64,000 bases of DNA, from contig RQJH01000002.1 of NCBI GenBank assembly GCA_014156375.1, positions 464,331-528,330 on the forward strand, read 5' to 3'. This document shows, piece by piece, positions 34,072-43,714 of the stretch (positions are counted from its first letter, which is position 1; each line of letters begins with the position of its first letter). The notes below the pieces were generated by a model, which made no database searches, was not told where the DNA came from, and was given only the letters and a program-made list of their open reading frames with translations. The position numbers and the translations under genes are program-made. This DNA is from Enterobacteriaceae bacterium 89. GTDB taxonomy: Bacteria; Pseudomonadota; Gammaproteobacteria; Enterobacterales; Enterobacteriaceae.

Positions 34072-34563
34072 TTACGCGGTCGCGCGTTCGTTCCAGGAAT
34101 CGGAATGAATGATGTTGCCGTCTTTGTAAGTCCAGGTGATTTTTTCGTAGCGCAGTTCAACGCGCTCGAGGTGGTTATGCTTCTCTTTTGCAGGATCCTT
34201 GATGTCATACATTTCAGGATTCACTTTCACCACTTTCACGTTTTCCAGTTTGGTGTTGAAGTACTCCACTTCCTGGCCCGCGTCGTTAATTTTGTACCAC
34301 TTGAACTCGGCAGACTTGAGGGTCTGACCGGTGGTCACAGCCTTGTACAAGTACGGGCTGGAGGAGTCGATTTCCTTGGTGAACAGGAACGGCGTGTGGA
34401 TACGGGTACCGGTCAGTTTGCCGGTGTTGTTATCGGTCGGGATGTACAGGTTATGCTCCTGCGCCACCACTTCGATGCTGCCCTCGCGATCCTGCACATC
34501 AACAGAACCCTTGATGTCCGCGCCGCCGTCGTCTTTCAGCCAAAGATAAACAGGAATTGCCAT
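34072..34563 (-). CDS. hcp: Hcp (TssD), T6SS tube protein
   Basis: A 163-aa Hcp1-type protein: MAIPVYLWLKDDGGADIKGSVDVQDREGSIEVVAQEHN, then TGKLTGTRIHTPFLFTKEIDSSSPYLYKAVTTGQTLKSAEFKWYKINDAGQEVEYFNTKLENVKVV. It forms hexameric rings that stack into the tube fired with VgrG and PAAR, and can carry small effectors in its lumen. No C-terminal toxin extension. It starts 14 bp after the OmpA-domain gene and is followed by a terminator-like hairpin. Confidence 0.96.
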   Translation of the reverse strand: MAIPVYLWLKDDGGADIKGSVDVQDREGSIEVVAQEHNLYIPTDNNTGKLTGTRIHTPFLFTKEIDSSSPYLYKAVTTGQTLKSAEFKWYKINDAGQEVEYFNTKLENVKVVKVNPEMYDIKDPAKEKHNHLERVELRYEKITWTYKDGNIIHSDSWNERATA

Positions 34564-34577
34564 GAGATTTACTCCAT

Positions 34578-36293
34578 TTACTGTTGTGAAACGCCATCAT
34601 CCTGAGATGGCGCTGAGGGTTTGCCTGGGTTGCGACAGGCGTCTGCCTGCGGTACCAGACTGATTTCGACACGACGGTTAAGTGCGCGCCCTTCCGGAGT
34701 GTCGTTAGTTGCGATCGGGCGGCTTTCGCCATAGCCCTGCACCGCAAAACAGGTTTCCGGCACGTCGCCGGTATCACGCATCCAGTTGCGTACCGATTCG
34801 GCACGTTTCAGTGAAAGCGTTTGATTAAGTTGAGGATTGCCGGTGTTGTCGGTGTGCCCGCTGACCACAATCAGCCAGCCCGGCTTAGCCTTGATGCCCA
34901 CCAAGGAGGTCACCAGCATTTTGGTGGAACCTGCTTTCAGCTCCGACTTGCCTGAATCAAACAGCGACATGCTGTCGAGGCGGATTGTTTGTGGCCCACG
35001 AATGATTTTCTTAATCACAGGCGGCGGTGGCGGTGGCGGAGCCCAGTCACTGATAGCAGCTTCCACCGGCGGTACAAGGCGCAGACCCTGATAGAGCCCT
35101 AAACGGTAGCGCAGAGGCTCGCCGCGACGCGCCCAGTCATCCAGCAGGGCACCATCAGCCCGAAGACGCTGTTGCGCCCGAAGCTTGGGAGCGACAGGCT
35201 GGCCAGACAGATGGTGATACTGCGCAAGATGATCGCCAACATTGCGAATAAGGCGTTGGTTATTGACCCAGGAGGCCAGCATCGCCAGTGCCAGAAATAC
35301 TCCGCTCACTAGTCCTACGTTACGCCAGAACACCATCCGGCCACTGACACCCCGTCGACGAGGCAATGCCGGCAAAAGCAGTTCAGGCAGAGGCAGAGGC
35401 TCATCGGTACGGAGTGCATCCGGTGGTAGTGCGGTCACGGAGCCAATATGCTGCTGCCAGAGGTTATCCGGCAGACCGTTTACCGGCACCATACATATCC
35501 CGAAGGCGCAGAGCTTCATTGCGGGTAACTCGCCGTGGCGGACAGACAACAGGCTGCTGACAGCAACTGCCTGCCAGGCAAGCACGCTATCAAGCCACAA
35601 TCCCTGACTCAGCCGGGAGAGACGCTCACTCAAATCAGACTCACGGGCCCACTCCGCCAGTGACAGGCTGCTTTGTCCGGACTGGTGGACCTGTATCCCC
35701 GTGCGCTGACTGCTCGTGGTAAACCAGACCGGTTCAGCCGCCGTGCTTGCCACTGAGGGTGAAATCCAGGTCACCGACCAGACAGGGGGGAGACTGCCAA
35801 AGGCAGCACGGCACTGTACGATCCCTCGCTGCCAGCCCCGAAACTGCTGAGTAAAGTCGTCAGCAGACGTGTGGGACTCGGGCAAAACTGTCAGCAAAAC
35901 TGACACCTGGGAGACCAGTGCCGGGCGCACCTGCCCCAGATACTGTGCCAGCAACGGCAGTTGCTCTGCATCTTTCACCCACAGATACCACCCCTGTCGG
36001 GTTTCACGATGACGGCTTCCCGGCGAGAACAGCGCTGTGTTATCACCACAGACCAGAATAACTGCTCCCTGAAAATCCTCCGGCGGCAGGCAGTCATCTA
36101 CAATGTCTCTGACTGCCTCCGTCCGCATCTGCATGGCCAGCCACTGCCGCCAGAGCAAAACACCGGACACCAGGGAAATTAGCAGGCAGAGCACGATGCG
36201 GCTGGTCACCGATAGTGGCCAGAATCCCAGAACGAGCCAAAACGCCAGCAAGGCCCCAAATGCCGTTAACAAACTCCGGTAAACATCACGCAT
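34578..36293 (-). CDS. OmpA-domain T6SS membrane protein (TssL/TagL-associated)
   Basis: A 571-aa inner-membrane protein. Two helices lie near the N-terminus (about 8-29 and 32-50) and one near 325-345; a proline run (PPPPPPVIKKI, about 425) leads into a C-terminal OmpA-type peptidoglycan-binding domain (about 440-555: SMSLFDSGKSELK, VSGHTDNTGNPQLNQTLSLKRAESVRNWM, GYGESRPIATNDTPEGRALNRRVEI). It would anchor the T6SS membrane complex to the cell wall, a job done in other systems by TagL or by an OmpA domain fused to TssL. TssL here lacks such a domain, which fits. Three bases separate it from tssL. Confidence 0.88.
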   Translation of the reverse strand: MRDVYRSLLTAFGALLAFWLVLGFWPLSVTSRIVLCLLISLVSGVLLWRQWLAMQMRTEAVRDIVDDCLPPEDFQGAVILVCGDNTALFSPGSRHRETRQGWYLWVKDAEQLPLLAQYLGQVRPALVSQVSVLLTVLPESHTSADDFTQQFRGWQRGIVQCRAAFGSLPPVWSVTWISPSVASTAAEPVWFTTSSQRTGIQVHQSGQSSLSLAEWARESDLSERLSRLSQGLWLDSVLAWQAVAVSSLLSVRHGELPAMKLCAFGICMVPVNGLPDNLWQQHIGSVTALPPDALRTDEPLPLPELLLPALPRRRGVSGRMVFWRNVGLVSGVFLALAMLASWVNNQRLIRNVGDHLAQYHHLSGQPVAPKLRAQQRLRADGALLDDWARRGEPLRYRLGLYQGLRLVPPVEAAISDWAPPPPPPPVIKKIIRGPQTIRLDSMSLFDSGKSELKAGSTKMLVTSLVGIKAKPGWLIVVSGHTDNTGNPQLNQTLSLKRAESVRNWMRDTGDVPETCFAVQGYGESRPIATNDTPEGRALNRRVEISLVPQADACRNPGKPSAPSQDDGVSQQ

Positions 36294-36296
36294 GAC

Positions 36297-36950
36297 TTAC
36301 TCCGGCCTGACGATCTGGCTCACCAGGTCGGTGAGTGAAGACGAAAGGAAGAACCACAGGCCTATCAGCACCAACGCTCCGGCAATCCACGATAACCAGA
36401 ACCAGCGCCGCCCACTGCGCAAACGTGATGCCCTGACGATAATCGGAGCCTCCTGGGCAAGTTGAAACGCAGGTACCCTCTCGCCGAGCGCTCTGACCAC
36501 ATCCTCACGTCGTTCATCGTCTTGAGCCCGGTACTGACCCACAAACCCCAGTTGCAGGGTTCGATACAGACAGGTCAGCACAGCAGCATCAGGTGCTGTT
36601 TCCTTCAGCAAATTGCGGATTCGCTCCCAGAGTTCTTCCCCGGCATTCAGGGTGCCAAAGAAGTGCGCCTGAAGCGGGTCACGGCGCCAGGTCAGATAAC
36701 CATCATCCGTGCTTCCCCGGTTCATCACGCTCTCATCCAGCAGGGCGCACAGGGCGTACACCATGTCATCACAGCGAGCATCGCTGTAACCCGCTTCTCG
36801 CAATGCAGTACGTGCGTCCTGTACCAGGCGGCAGGCCCGACGATAAAGCCCTTCCCCATCACGGACTTCCTGGCCACCCCGGAGCTGACTGGCCATCAGC
36901 CAGCCGGGATAGAAAATACGTTCAATCTGGCTGAGTTCGGCTTTATTCAT
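36297..36950 (-). CDS. tssL: TssL (DotU family), T6SS inner-membrane protein
   Basis: A 217-aa DotU-type protein: ERIFYPGWLMASQLRGG, MVYALCALLDESVM, DPLQAHFFGTLNAGEELWERIRNLL, VLTCLYRTLQLGFVGQYR, all standard TssL cytoplasmic-domain motifs. A single C-terminal membrane helix (about 184-206, WFWLSWIAGALVLIGLWFFL) ends the protein with a very short periplasmic tail, so peptidoglycan binding is left to the neighbouring OmpA-domain protein. TssL contacts TssM and the baseplate through TssK. Its ATG overlaps the tssK stop (ATGA). Confidence 0.94.
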   Translation of the reverse strand: MNKAELSQIERIFYPGWLMASQLRGGQEVRDGEGLYRRACRLVQDARTALREAGYSDARCDDMVYALCALLDESVMNRGSTDDGYLTWRRDPLQAHFFGTLNAGEELWERIRNLLKETAPDAAVLTCLYRTLQLGFVGQYRAQDDERREDVVRALGERVPAFQLAQEAPIIVRASRLRSGRRWFWLSWIAGALVLIGLWFFLSSSLTDLVSQIVRPE

Positions 36951-38284
36951 GTCCGCAGCACCGCAAAGAGTTCAAGTTTCACCTCACCGAGTGAACGCGG
37001 GGTATAGAAGGTACAGCTACTCATCTCAAGCATCTCCCTTGCGGCATCAGAACTCAGATCCAGTGAAAAGTACTGGTTCTCCAGACGCAGCGGGATTGCC
37101 GCAGGTACATGAGCCAGCGGTTTGATCACTACACCACTTAACGCGATATTCACTACGTCTGAGACGTCATCAAAACTGCCCGCCTTGCACAGCTGTGGGA
37201 ATTTGATTTGCAGCTCATGGTTTGGCATGGACGATCGAACAGAGAGATAGAAATCAGCTCCTTCGCGCAAGCGCGCATCGTGCAGAGACCCTTTCCAAAT
37301 CTGATCGTCATGCTTGAGTTCAATGCTGACAACCCGTGACGGGAGGCTGGCTTCCAGCAACTTATCAAGAAGAGTCAGCAGCGGTGGGAATACCACTTCC
37401 GGTGCATCATGCCGATAAGCCGGAATATCCCCGGCATCGTTCTCAAGTGAAAAGGTCAGAAGACTCCCGGCAAGGCGCGCCAGTTCACGGTACAGCAGTT
37501 CCGGATGGCGAGAAGGTGTCTGCAGCAACTCAGTCAATACAGGTTCGGCGCTGTTCAGAGCGTTGAGCAGCCAGAACAGAGAAACATCAGCCACCGCAAA
37601 ATCGGCCAGGCGCTCATTACTTTCACGCCGCATCGCCATCAGCCGCTTTCGCCTCGCCTGCAGGCGGATCAACAGGTCGCCCAGCTCAGCAACAAGCGCT
37701 GGACTTGCCGATAGCGCTAGCATTGGAGGAATAAATGATGGATCGCGACTCCACTGCCCTTGAGCATTACGAACCAGACGCGCAACCGGGCAGGTCAGGT
37801 AAGCGGTGTTTTCCTGCGTGGACAAACGAAGCGTGATGGCATTACGCAAAATGGCCAGTTCACTGCTTTCATGTCCTGCCAGCTCCTGAACCACAACACG
37901 CTCAGCTTTCCAGCGACGCGGACGCTCGCTGTCCTGACCGTTATCCAGATTGCCACCGCTGGCGCTAAGTAAAGGCAACGCCACTGACACCTCGACGGCC
38001 TCACTACCACCAGCAACGGATAAATCACAAACCGGTGGAAGATTATCGGCCAGATCGGTATCAACAATCGTGCCGTCCTGGAAACGTACAGCCAGACGGG
38101 TGGCATTCAGGCGCGATAACGCCAGAGCGGCGTCATCGAATTCAGCATTCACCACGCCCCAGGGATGGGAAATCCCCATCCCTGCAACCGCATCGGCAAG
38201 ATATTCACCCCAGCGAACCTGCTGCTGGAACTGTTGCGGGGCCAGAGCAGCCCCGTCTTCCCAAAGTGGGCGATAAATTTTCAT
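36947..38284 (-). CDS. tssK: TssK, T6SS baseplate-membrane connector
   Basis: A 445-aa protein opening MKIYRPLWEDGAALAPQQFQQQVRWGEYLADAVAGM, the usual TssK N-terminus (phage receptor-binding-protein-like shoulder). The mid-part has YLTCPVARLVRNAQGQW and FIPPMLALSASPALVAELGDLLIRLQARRKRL, and the C-terminal domain ends EMSSCTFYTPRSLGEVKLELFAVLRT. TssK trimers hook the baseplate wedges to TssL and TssM. It lies 18 bp after tssC and overlaps tssL by 4 bp. Confidence 0.95.
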   Translation of the reverse strand: MKIYRPLWEDGAALAPQQFQQQVRWGEYLADAVAGMGISHPWGVVNAEFDDAALALSRLNATRLAVRFQDGTIVDTDLADNLPPVCDLSVAGGSEAVEVSVALPLLSASGGNLDNGQDSERPRRWKAERVVVQELAGHESSELAILRNAITLRLSTQENTAYLTCPVARLVRNAQGQWSRDPSFIPPMLALSASPALVAELGDLLIRLQARRKRLMAMRRESNERLADFAVADVSLFWLLNALNSAEPVLTELLQTPSRHPELLYRELARLAGSLLTFSLENDAGDIPAYRHDAPEVVFPPLLTLLDKLLEASLPSRVVSIELKHDDQIWKGSLHDARLREGADFYLSVRSSMPNHELQIKFPQLCKAGSFDDVSDVVNIALSGVVIKPLAHVPAAIPLRLENQYFSLDLSSDAAREMLEMSSCTFYTPRSLGEVKLELFAVLRT

Positions 38285-38302
38285 CCCTGATTTCCTCTCG
38301 CC

Positions 38303-39853
38303 TTAGGATTTCGCCTTCGGCATCTGGGAAACCAGCGACAGGTTGACGTCCATTCCTTCCACCTGGAAGTGCGGCACGGCATACAGCTTCACGCGGAAGA
38401 AGCCCGGGTTGTCCTCGATATCCTCAACAACCACTTTGGCATCACGCAGCGGGTGTGAGGCCTGCAGTTCGTCACCCGGATCGGTCATCTCAGTCACCAG
38501 GCTTTTCACCCAGGTGTTCAGCTCCAGCTCCAGCAGACGGCGGTCTTTGGTGGTACCGATATTTTCGCGCTGGATCAGTTTCAGGTAATGCGCGATACGG
38601 GACAGCAGGAAGATGTACGGCAGACGGGCGTTGATGCGGCTGTTGGCGGTAGCATCAGCGGTGTCATACAGCGCAGGTTTCTGGGCAGAGTTCGCCGAGA
38701 AGAAGCACGCATAGTCGCGGTTTTTGTAGTACGACAGCGGGATAAAGCCGAGGTTAGCGAATTCAAATTCGCGGGGTTCCGGGATCATCACTTCTGACGG
38801 GATTTTCACCTGATTACCGGTGCCCAGATCGTACAAATGGATAGGCAGGTCTTTCACCGCACCACCGGCCTGTGGGCCACGGATCTGCACACACCAGCCG
38901 TTACTGATGAAGCTTTTCACCATGTTGGCCGCAAAAGCGAACGAGGCATTGGTCCACAGGTATTTATCGTGATCCGGACCCTTCACTTCTTCGACGTAGT
39001 TGAAGCTACGCACAGGAACAGTGTCCGGACCATACGGCAGACGGCCCAGTACGCGCGGCATCACAAGCCCGATGTAGCGGGAGTCGTCCGTTTCGCGGAA
39101 TGATTTCCATTTGATGTACTCGGCGCGATCGAAGTAGTTGCCGATATCTTTGATAGCCGCTACTTCTTCCATGGAACTTTTCAGGAAGAATTTTGGACCC
39201 GCGGAGCCAATAAACGGCATATGTGCAGCCGCAGAGACTTTGGACAGGTTACGCATCAGCGCCACGTCCTGAGCAGAAGCATCAAACTCGTAGGCCGAAA
39301 TAATCGCGCCAATTGGCTCGCCGCCCGGAGTGTCGTATTCGGCGATATAGGTCTGCTTATACAAACCACTCTGAACAATTTCCGGGGAATCTTCAAAATC
39401 CTGACGCAGCTCGTCTTTGGAGAGGTCCAGAATTTCCAGTTTGACGTTCTGGCGGAAATCGGTTTTATCAACCAGCGACTTCAGGCCACGCCAAACGGAT
39501 TCCACTTTCTGGAATTCGTCGTTGTGCATCACTTCGTCGAGTTGACGGCTAATCTGGAAATCCAGTTCGGCAATGTGATGGTCGAGGATGGTTTTATCCA
39601 GCTTTTCAACTTTCTGCCCGGACTTTTGCAGGCACTGCATAAATACCTGTACCGCAGCGGTAACGCGCGCGTCGGCAGAGGTTTCGGCCATCACCGTGTT
39701 GTCCTGGAAACCGTCTAATTCACCCAGTGAAGAAACCGGGGTTAAATTAATTTTTTCGAAGAGAGAAGCGTAAACGCCACCAGCCGGCAGTGTTTTTTCT
39801 AAGGTTGCACCAGCGGCTGAGCTTTGGGATTCATGATTAAGAGACATAAGCAT
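38303..39853 (-). CDS. tssC: TssC (VipB), T6SS contractile sheath large subunit
   Basis: A 516-aa sheath protein with the hallmark motifs DNTVMAETSADARVTAAVQVFMQ (early), EFQKVESVWRGLKSLVDKTDFRQNVKLEIL, FIGSAGPKFF, WKSFRETDDSRYIGLVMPRVLGRLPYG, FAANMVKSFISNGWC, and a C-terminal handshake region ending GMDVNLSLVSQMPKAKS. With TssB it builds the sheath whose contraction drives the Hcp tube. Start could be the ATG at 39853 or the next one at 39847; both tssB and tssC begin with the same ATGCTTATGTCT context. Confidence 0.97.
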   Translation of the reverse strand: MLMSLNHESQSSAAGATLEKTLPAGGVYASLFEKINLTPVSSLGELDGFQDNTVMAETSADARVTAAVQVFMQCLQKSGQKVEKLDKTILDHHIAELDFQISRQLDEVMHNDEFQKVESVWRGLKSLVDKTDFRQNVKLEILDLSKDELRQDFEDSPEIVQSGLYKQTYIAEYDTPGGEPIGAIISAYEFDASAQDVALMRNLSKVSAAAHMPFIGSAGPKFFLKSSMEEVAAIKDIGNYFDRAEYIKWKSFRETDDSRYIGLVMPRVLGRLPYGPDTVPVRSFNYVEEVKGPDHDKYLWTNASFAFAANMVKSFISNGWCVQIRGPQAGGAVKDLPIHLYDLGTGNQVKIPSEVMIPEPREFEFANLGFIPLSYYKNRDYACFFSANSAQKPALYDTADATANSRINARLPYIFLLSRIAHYLKLIQRENIGTTKDRRLLELELNTWVKSLVTEMTDPGDELQASHPLRDAKVVVEDIEDNPGFFRVKLYAVPHFQVEGMDVNLSLVSQMPKAKS

Positions 39854-39888
39854 TTTACTCGATATTAATCCGTTAATGTTTCCAGTAA

Positions 39889-40392
39889 TTATTTCTGGGC
39901 TGGAGCCAACGCATTCAGCTCATTACGCAATTCATCGGAGAGCGCCGGGTCTTTCAGAATAACTTCCAGCTCTTTCCGGAAAGTGACGTTATCCAACAGA
40001 TTAGACTTCAGATCACGAAGCAAATTACGCATGGCTAACATCGCTTTTAGCTGAGGGATCTGGCGGGCAACCTGCTCTGGCTCGAAATCTTTCATGTCCT
40101 GGAACTGCAGGCGAATATTTTCTTCAGAACCATCGTTGGCGAGGGTGTTTTTTACAATGAGATTAACTTCAGGATTAAGATCTGCCAGTACGTTATTGAA
40201 GTTGTTCTTATTGATGTTGACCTTCTCCCGCTCCGACAAAGGCCCTTCTGCTTTGCCATTGCTAAAGTCACCAACGCTCAATAGTTTCAGTGGGAGCTCG
40301 ACTTTTTTGCTTGCTCCACCCGTAACCAGGTCTAATTTAATATTTACGCGTGCCTTAGGTATTTCGTTCTGAAATGAATCAGACATAAGCAT
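39889..40392 (-). CDS. tssB: TssB (VipA), T6SS contractile sheath small subunit
   Basis: A 167-aa sheath subunit: KARVNIKLDLVTGGASKKVELPLKLLSVGDFSNG, ERE(K)VNINKNNFNNVLADLNP, LQFQDMKDFEPEQVARQIPQLKAMLAMRNLLRDLKSNLLDN. The C-terminal helix region precedes ALSDELRNELNALAPAQK. AGGAG is five bases ahead of the first ATG (40392); a second in-frame ATG is at 40386. As the first gene of the T6SS operon it lies next to a 480-bp non-coding leader region. Confidence 0.97.
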   Translation of the reverse strand: MLMSDSFQNEIPKARVNIKLDLVTGGASKKVELPLKLLSVGDFSNGKAEGPLSEREKVNINKNNFNNVLADLNPEVNLIVKNTLANDGSEENIRLQFQDMKDFEPEQVARQIPQLKAMLAMRNLLRDLKSNLLDNVTFRKELEVILKDPALSDELRNELNALAPAQK

Positions 40393-40866
40393 TTATCTCC
40401 TGAATGAATTAATCCCTGACTTGGGCGGTGTGTCGCCATAAATACTGTGACCAATTATTTTATCCATATCATTACAGATACGTAAAGCGCATAAATTTGC
40501 CTTAAGCGTTAGTAGTACTTAATTAATAGTTTAGCATAAATGAACAACCGCGTCGGGACTGGCTTTCAGGAGGTGAATATTGAAAACATTTAAATAGCAA
40601 ATCAAAAAAATCATAACTTTTCGGACTTTTAACAAAACGAGAAAATTCTTAGTTCAGAATTTTCATATCATTAAACATAATATTTTGGAAAAATTCCTAA
40701 ACCAAAAATAATCAATCTCTAATTATCCTCAGGCAACACGTAATGTGAACCGGTAACGAAAGTCATGGTCAGGGAAAGTAGCCGCCTCTTTTCGTGCATA
40801 GGCGAGGTTTTTCACGATCGGAATTGAGGAAGGATACTGACAGTTTTGGATGTTTGCAGGAGACCT
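40393..40866. promoter_or_regulatory. Non-coding leader region of the T6SS operon
   Basis: About 470 bp without a gene between tssB and the serT terminator. It is markedly AT-rich from 40440 to 40730, which is typical of H-NS-bound horizontally acquired promoters. A 9-bp inverted repeat (gaaaattct / agaattttc, 6-base spacer) lies at 40641-40664 and could be an operator or short hairpin. I find no convincing sigma-54 pair and cannot fix the -10/-35 boxes by eye. The operon promoter should lie here since tssB is first. Confidence 0.55.
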
Positions 40867-40874
40867 AAACGGAA

Positions 40875-40904
40875 AAACCCCAGCTCATTTCTGAGCTGGG
40901 GTTT
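40875..40904. terminator. Bidirectional hairpin terminator after serT
   Basis: A perfect 13-bp stem (AAACCCCAGCTCA with its complement) around a 4-base loop. On the minus strand it is followed by TT and lies just after the tRNA-Ser 3' end, so it terminates serT transcription and shields the T6SS leader. Confidence 0.85.
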
Positions 40905-40910
40905 CATGTT

Positions 40911-40998
40911 TGGCGGAAGCGTAGAGATTCGAACTCTAGAACCCTTTCGGGTCGCCGGTTTTCAAGACCGGTGCCTTCAACCGCTCGGCCACGCTTCC
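40911..40998 (-). tRNA. serT: tRNA-Ser (anticodon UGA)
   Basis: Read on the minus strand, the 88-nt gene starts GGAAGCGTGGCCGAGCGGTT, has the anticodon stem-loop CCGGTCTTGAAAACCGG with anticodon TGA, a long variable arm (cgacccgaaagggttc), the T-arm GTTCGAATC and an encoded CCA end. This matches E. coli serT and its chromosomal neighbour yccA. The T6SS locus begins on its 3' side, a common place for islands, though no integrase is seen. Confidence 0.97.
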
Positions 40999-41137
40999 AA
41001 TGAGGCGCACTATAAACATACCCTGAGGGCATGTAAAGCCCCACTTTGTTCGTTTGCCTGAAAAACAGTCAAAATGTTGTTAATCGCCTGAAATAGCAAC
41101 AGATTGAGCAGATTAACAGCATTTTTAACCGACTTTT

Positions 41138-42766
41138 TTAGTGCTTAATGATGTACATATCTTTGGTGTAGTAGAACCCAAGCTTGTCGGGAGTGAATCC
41201 GCCGACCCATGGTTTGACTAAATGTGTACGGACATAGTGATAAACCGGGATGGCGGGAACATCCTGCGCGAGGATATCTTCCGCTTTCTGGTAATCAGCC
41301 CCTCGCTGTGCAGCATCCTGAGTTTTGGAGGCATCCACCAGCGCTTGATCGAACTGCGGGTTGCTGTACTTGGTGGTGTTTTCGCTGTCGCCGGTACGGA
41401 AGTTGTTGAGGAACGTCGACGCGTCATCGTAATCGGCTATCCACGCATAGCGCACCACGTCAAAGTTGCCGGTGTGCATCGAATCCAGCATCGTCTTCCA
41501 CTCCTGGTTTTGCAGCTTCACCTCGACCCCAAGGTTTTTCTTCCACATTGAGCTTGCCGCTATCGCAATACGCTGGTGCGATTCAGAGGTGTTGTAGAGC
41601 AGATTAAAGGAGAGTGGATGATTTTCGCCAAAGCCCGCCTCGGCCAGCAGTTTTTTAGCTTCCTCAATACGTTTCTCGCGCGGCCAGCTGGCATAGTCAG
41701 GATTTTTTAACGTCACGCCGCCGATTTCAGGCTGGCTGATTAACCATGCAGCGCGCTGCCCCTGCCCCAGCACTTTCTCTGCGATGATGTCCTTATCGAG
41801 AGCCATATTCAGCGCACGACGAACGCGGGCATCATTGAAAGGCGCTTTGGTAGTGTTGAACTGATAGTAGTAGGTCGCGAGCTGTGGCGAGACGTCCAGC
41901 TGGCTGCCCATCGTTTTCTTCAACTGAGCAAACTGATTAATGGGTACGGTATAGGCGATATCAATTTCACCGGCTTTATAGCGGTTGACGTCCGCCGCTT
42001 CAGAGCTGATAGGCAGATAGGTCACTTTGTTGATCACCGTGTGCTCGTTATCCCAATATTTTGGATTGCGCTCCGCCACGATGCGTTCGTTAACCACCCA
42101 CTGCGACGGCTTGTAGGCCCCGCTGGTCACAATATGCTGCGGCTGGGTCCACTTATCACCAAACTGCTTCACCAGCACCGGGTCAATCGGCACCATAACG
42201 TAGTGGTCCAGCATCGACAGGAAGGCACCGTTAGGCTGCGAAAGCGTAACCTGCAGCGTAGTATCATTCAGCGCCTTCACCCCAAGGGTGTCCGGAGATT
42301 TTTTCCCGAGCGCGATATCCGCAGCGTTGAGGATGTGCATATTGCCAGGGTAGCTGGCATAAGGAGAGACGGTTTTTGGATCGACCAGACGCTGCCAGCT
42401 CCACACCACATCCTGGGCGGTGATCGCTGAGCCGTCTGACCAGGTGATCCCCGGACGTAAATGGAAGGTCCAGACGGTATTGTCCTTTTGCTCCCACTTC
42501 TCCGCCAGACGCGGTTCAACCGTGCCGTCCGGTCGCACCGCAACAAGGCCATCGAAGATGTCCCTGATAATATTGCCTTCGACGTCACTTTCCACTTTAT
42601 GCGGATCGAGGGTGGCAGGTTCGCTGCCGTTGTTTCTGACTAATTCCTGTTTGGCCGCCAGCTGCGTCCCTTCGGGTACCTGTGCCGCCAGGCTTGCGAA
42701 AGACGAGCCGAGCAGCCCGGCGGTGAATAATGCCAGCGTAATGTGATTACGTTTTTGTGGTTTCAT
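41138..42766 (-). CDS. OppA/MppA-like periplasmic peptide-binding protein
   Basis: A 542-aa (SBP family 5) binding protein with a Sec signal (ITLALFTAGLLGSSFASLAA). Motifs of OppA-type proteins are clear: NNGSEPATLDPHKVESDVEGNIIRDIFDGLV, WTFHLRPGITWSDGSAITAQDVVWSWQRLVDP, ARVRRALNMALDKDIIAEKVLGQGQ, VVRYAWIADYDDASTFLNNF, VYHYVRTHLVKPWVGGF. It would deliver oligopeptides to an Opp permease encoded elsewhere; no permease genes are next to it, so it is a stand-alone paralog. The ATG at 42766 has AAGG at good spacing; one at 42772 is also possible. In E. coli this spot between serT and yccA has no such gene. Confidence 0.9.
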   Translation of the reverse strand: MKPQKRNHITLALFTAGLLGSSFASLAAQVPEGTQLAAKQELVRNNGSEPATLDPHKVESDVEGNIIRDIFDGLVAVRPDGTVEPRLAEKWEQKDNTVWTFHLRPGITWSDGSAITAQDVVWSWQRLVDPKTVSPYASYPGNMHILNAADIALGKKSPDTLGVKALNDTTLQVTLSQPNGAFLSMLDHYVMVPIDPVLVKQFGDKWTQPQHIVTSGAYKPSQWVVNERIVAERNPKYWDNEHTVINKVTYLPISSEAADVNRYKAGEIDIAYTVPINQFAQLKKTMGSQLDVSPQLATYYYQFNTTKAPFNDARVRRALNMALDKDIIAEKVLGQGQRAAWLISQPEIGGVTLKNPDYASWPREKRIEEAKKLLAEAGFGENHPLSFNLLYNTSESHQRIAIAASSMWKKNLGVEVKLQNQEWKTMLDSMHTGNFDVVRYAWIADYDDASTFLNNFRTGDSENTTKYSNPQFDQALVDASKTQDAAQRGADYQKAEDILAQDVPAIPVYHYVRTHLVKPWVGGFTPDKLGFYYTKDMYIIKH

Positions 42767-43037
42767 ATCCATTGCCTTATTGATTTCATTATTGTTGACA
42801 CCGCCTTCAGTGTTAGCGGTGGTTTATCAATAACGCAATGTTTTTCAGTGACCTATAAGAGGTCGATCTGGTGGAAAATGAAAAAACCACAAACATCCTG
42901 TCGGTGAATTTAATAGCGCTATAATCCTCTGTTTTCACAGGGGAACGGGTCGGTAAAGATGGGTAAAAGCTCTGGAGCTTTCCACTTTGTTTACTTATTC
43001 TCAGCGGTTATTACAGTCATCAAAAGAGAGTGACACT

Positions 43038-43697
43038 ATGGATCGTATTATTACCTCGTCGCGCGACCGTTCATCGCTACTGAGCACACACAAAGTTCTG
43101 CGTAATACCTATTTTCTGCTGAGCCTGACGCTGGCGTTTTCTGCGATCACCGCTACGGCAAGTACCGTTCTGATGCTGCCTTCACCAGGGCTTATTCTGA
43201 CGCTGGTCGGCATGTACGGCCTGATGTTCCTGACGCACAAACTGGCCGATAAACCGACCGGTATTCTGGCTGCGTTCGCCTTCACCGGCTTCCTGGGTTA
43301 TATCCTTGGGCCAATCCTCAACGCTTATCTGTCTGCCGGCATGGGCGATGTGATCGGTATGGCGCTGGGCGGTACCGCACTGGTGTTCTTCTGCTGCTCG
43401 GCGTATGTGCTGACCACCCGTAAGGACATGTCGTTCCTCGGTGGCATGCTGATGGCTGGTATCGTGGTGGTGCTGATCGGGATGGTGGCTAACATCTTCC
43501 TGCAGTTGCCTGCCCTGCACCTGGCAATCAGCGCAGTGTTCATCCTGATCTCTTCAGGGGCGATCCTGTATGAAACCAGCAACATCATTCACGGCGGTGA
43601 GACCAACTACATCCGCGCGACCGTGAGTCTGTATGTCTCGCTGTACAACATCTTTGTCAGCCTGCTGAGCATCCTTGGTTTCGCCAGCCGCGATTAA
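43038..43697 (+). CDS. yccA: YccA, FtsH modulator (Bax inhibitor-1 family)
   Basis: A 219-aa protein almost the same as E. coli Ycc[37 protein letters not shown], seven hydrophobic helices, then [37 protein letters not shown] at the end. The start at 43038 agrees with the E. coli length; a longer frame from 42987 is not supported. In E. coli YccA is both a substrate and an inhibitor of the FtsH protease and protects SecY when the translocon is jammed. A terminator follows at once. Confidence 0.97.
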   Translation: MDRIITSSRDRSSLLSTHKVLRNTYFLLSLTLAFSAITATASTVLMLPSPGLILTLVGMYGLMFLTHKLADKPTGILAAFAFTGFLGYILGPILNAYLSAGMGDVIGMALGGTALVFFCCSAYVLTTRKDMSFLGGMLMAGIVVVLIGMVANIFLQLPALHLAISAVFILISSGAILYETSNIIHGGETNYIRATVSLYVSLYNIFVSLLSILGFASRD

Positions 43698-43714
43698 CCA
43701 GTGAAAGAGTGAAG

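Noticed and set aside
40393-40866. Sigma-54 promoter for the T6SS operon
   Set aside because: No convincing GG-N10-GC element was found on the minus strand, and no sigma-54 activator is encoded in the window.
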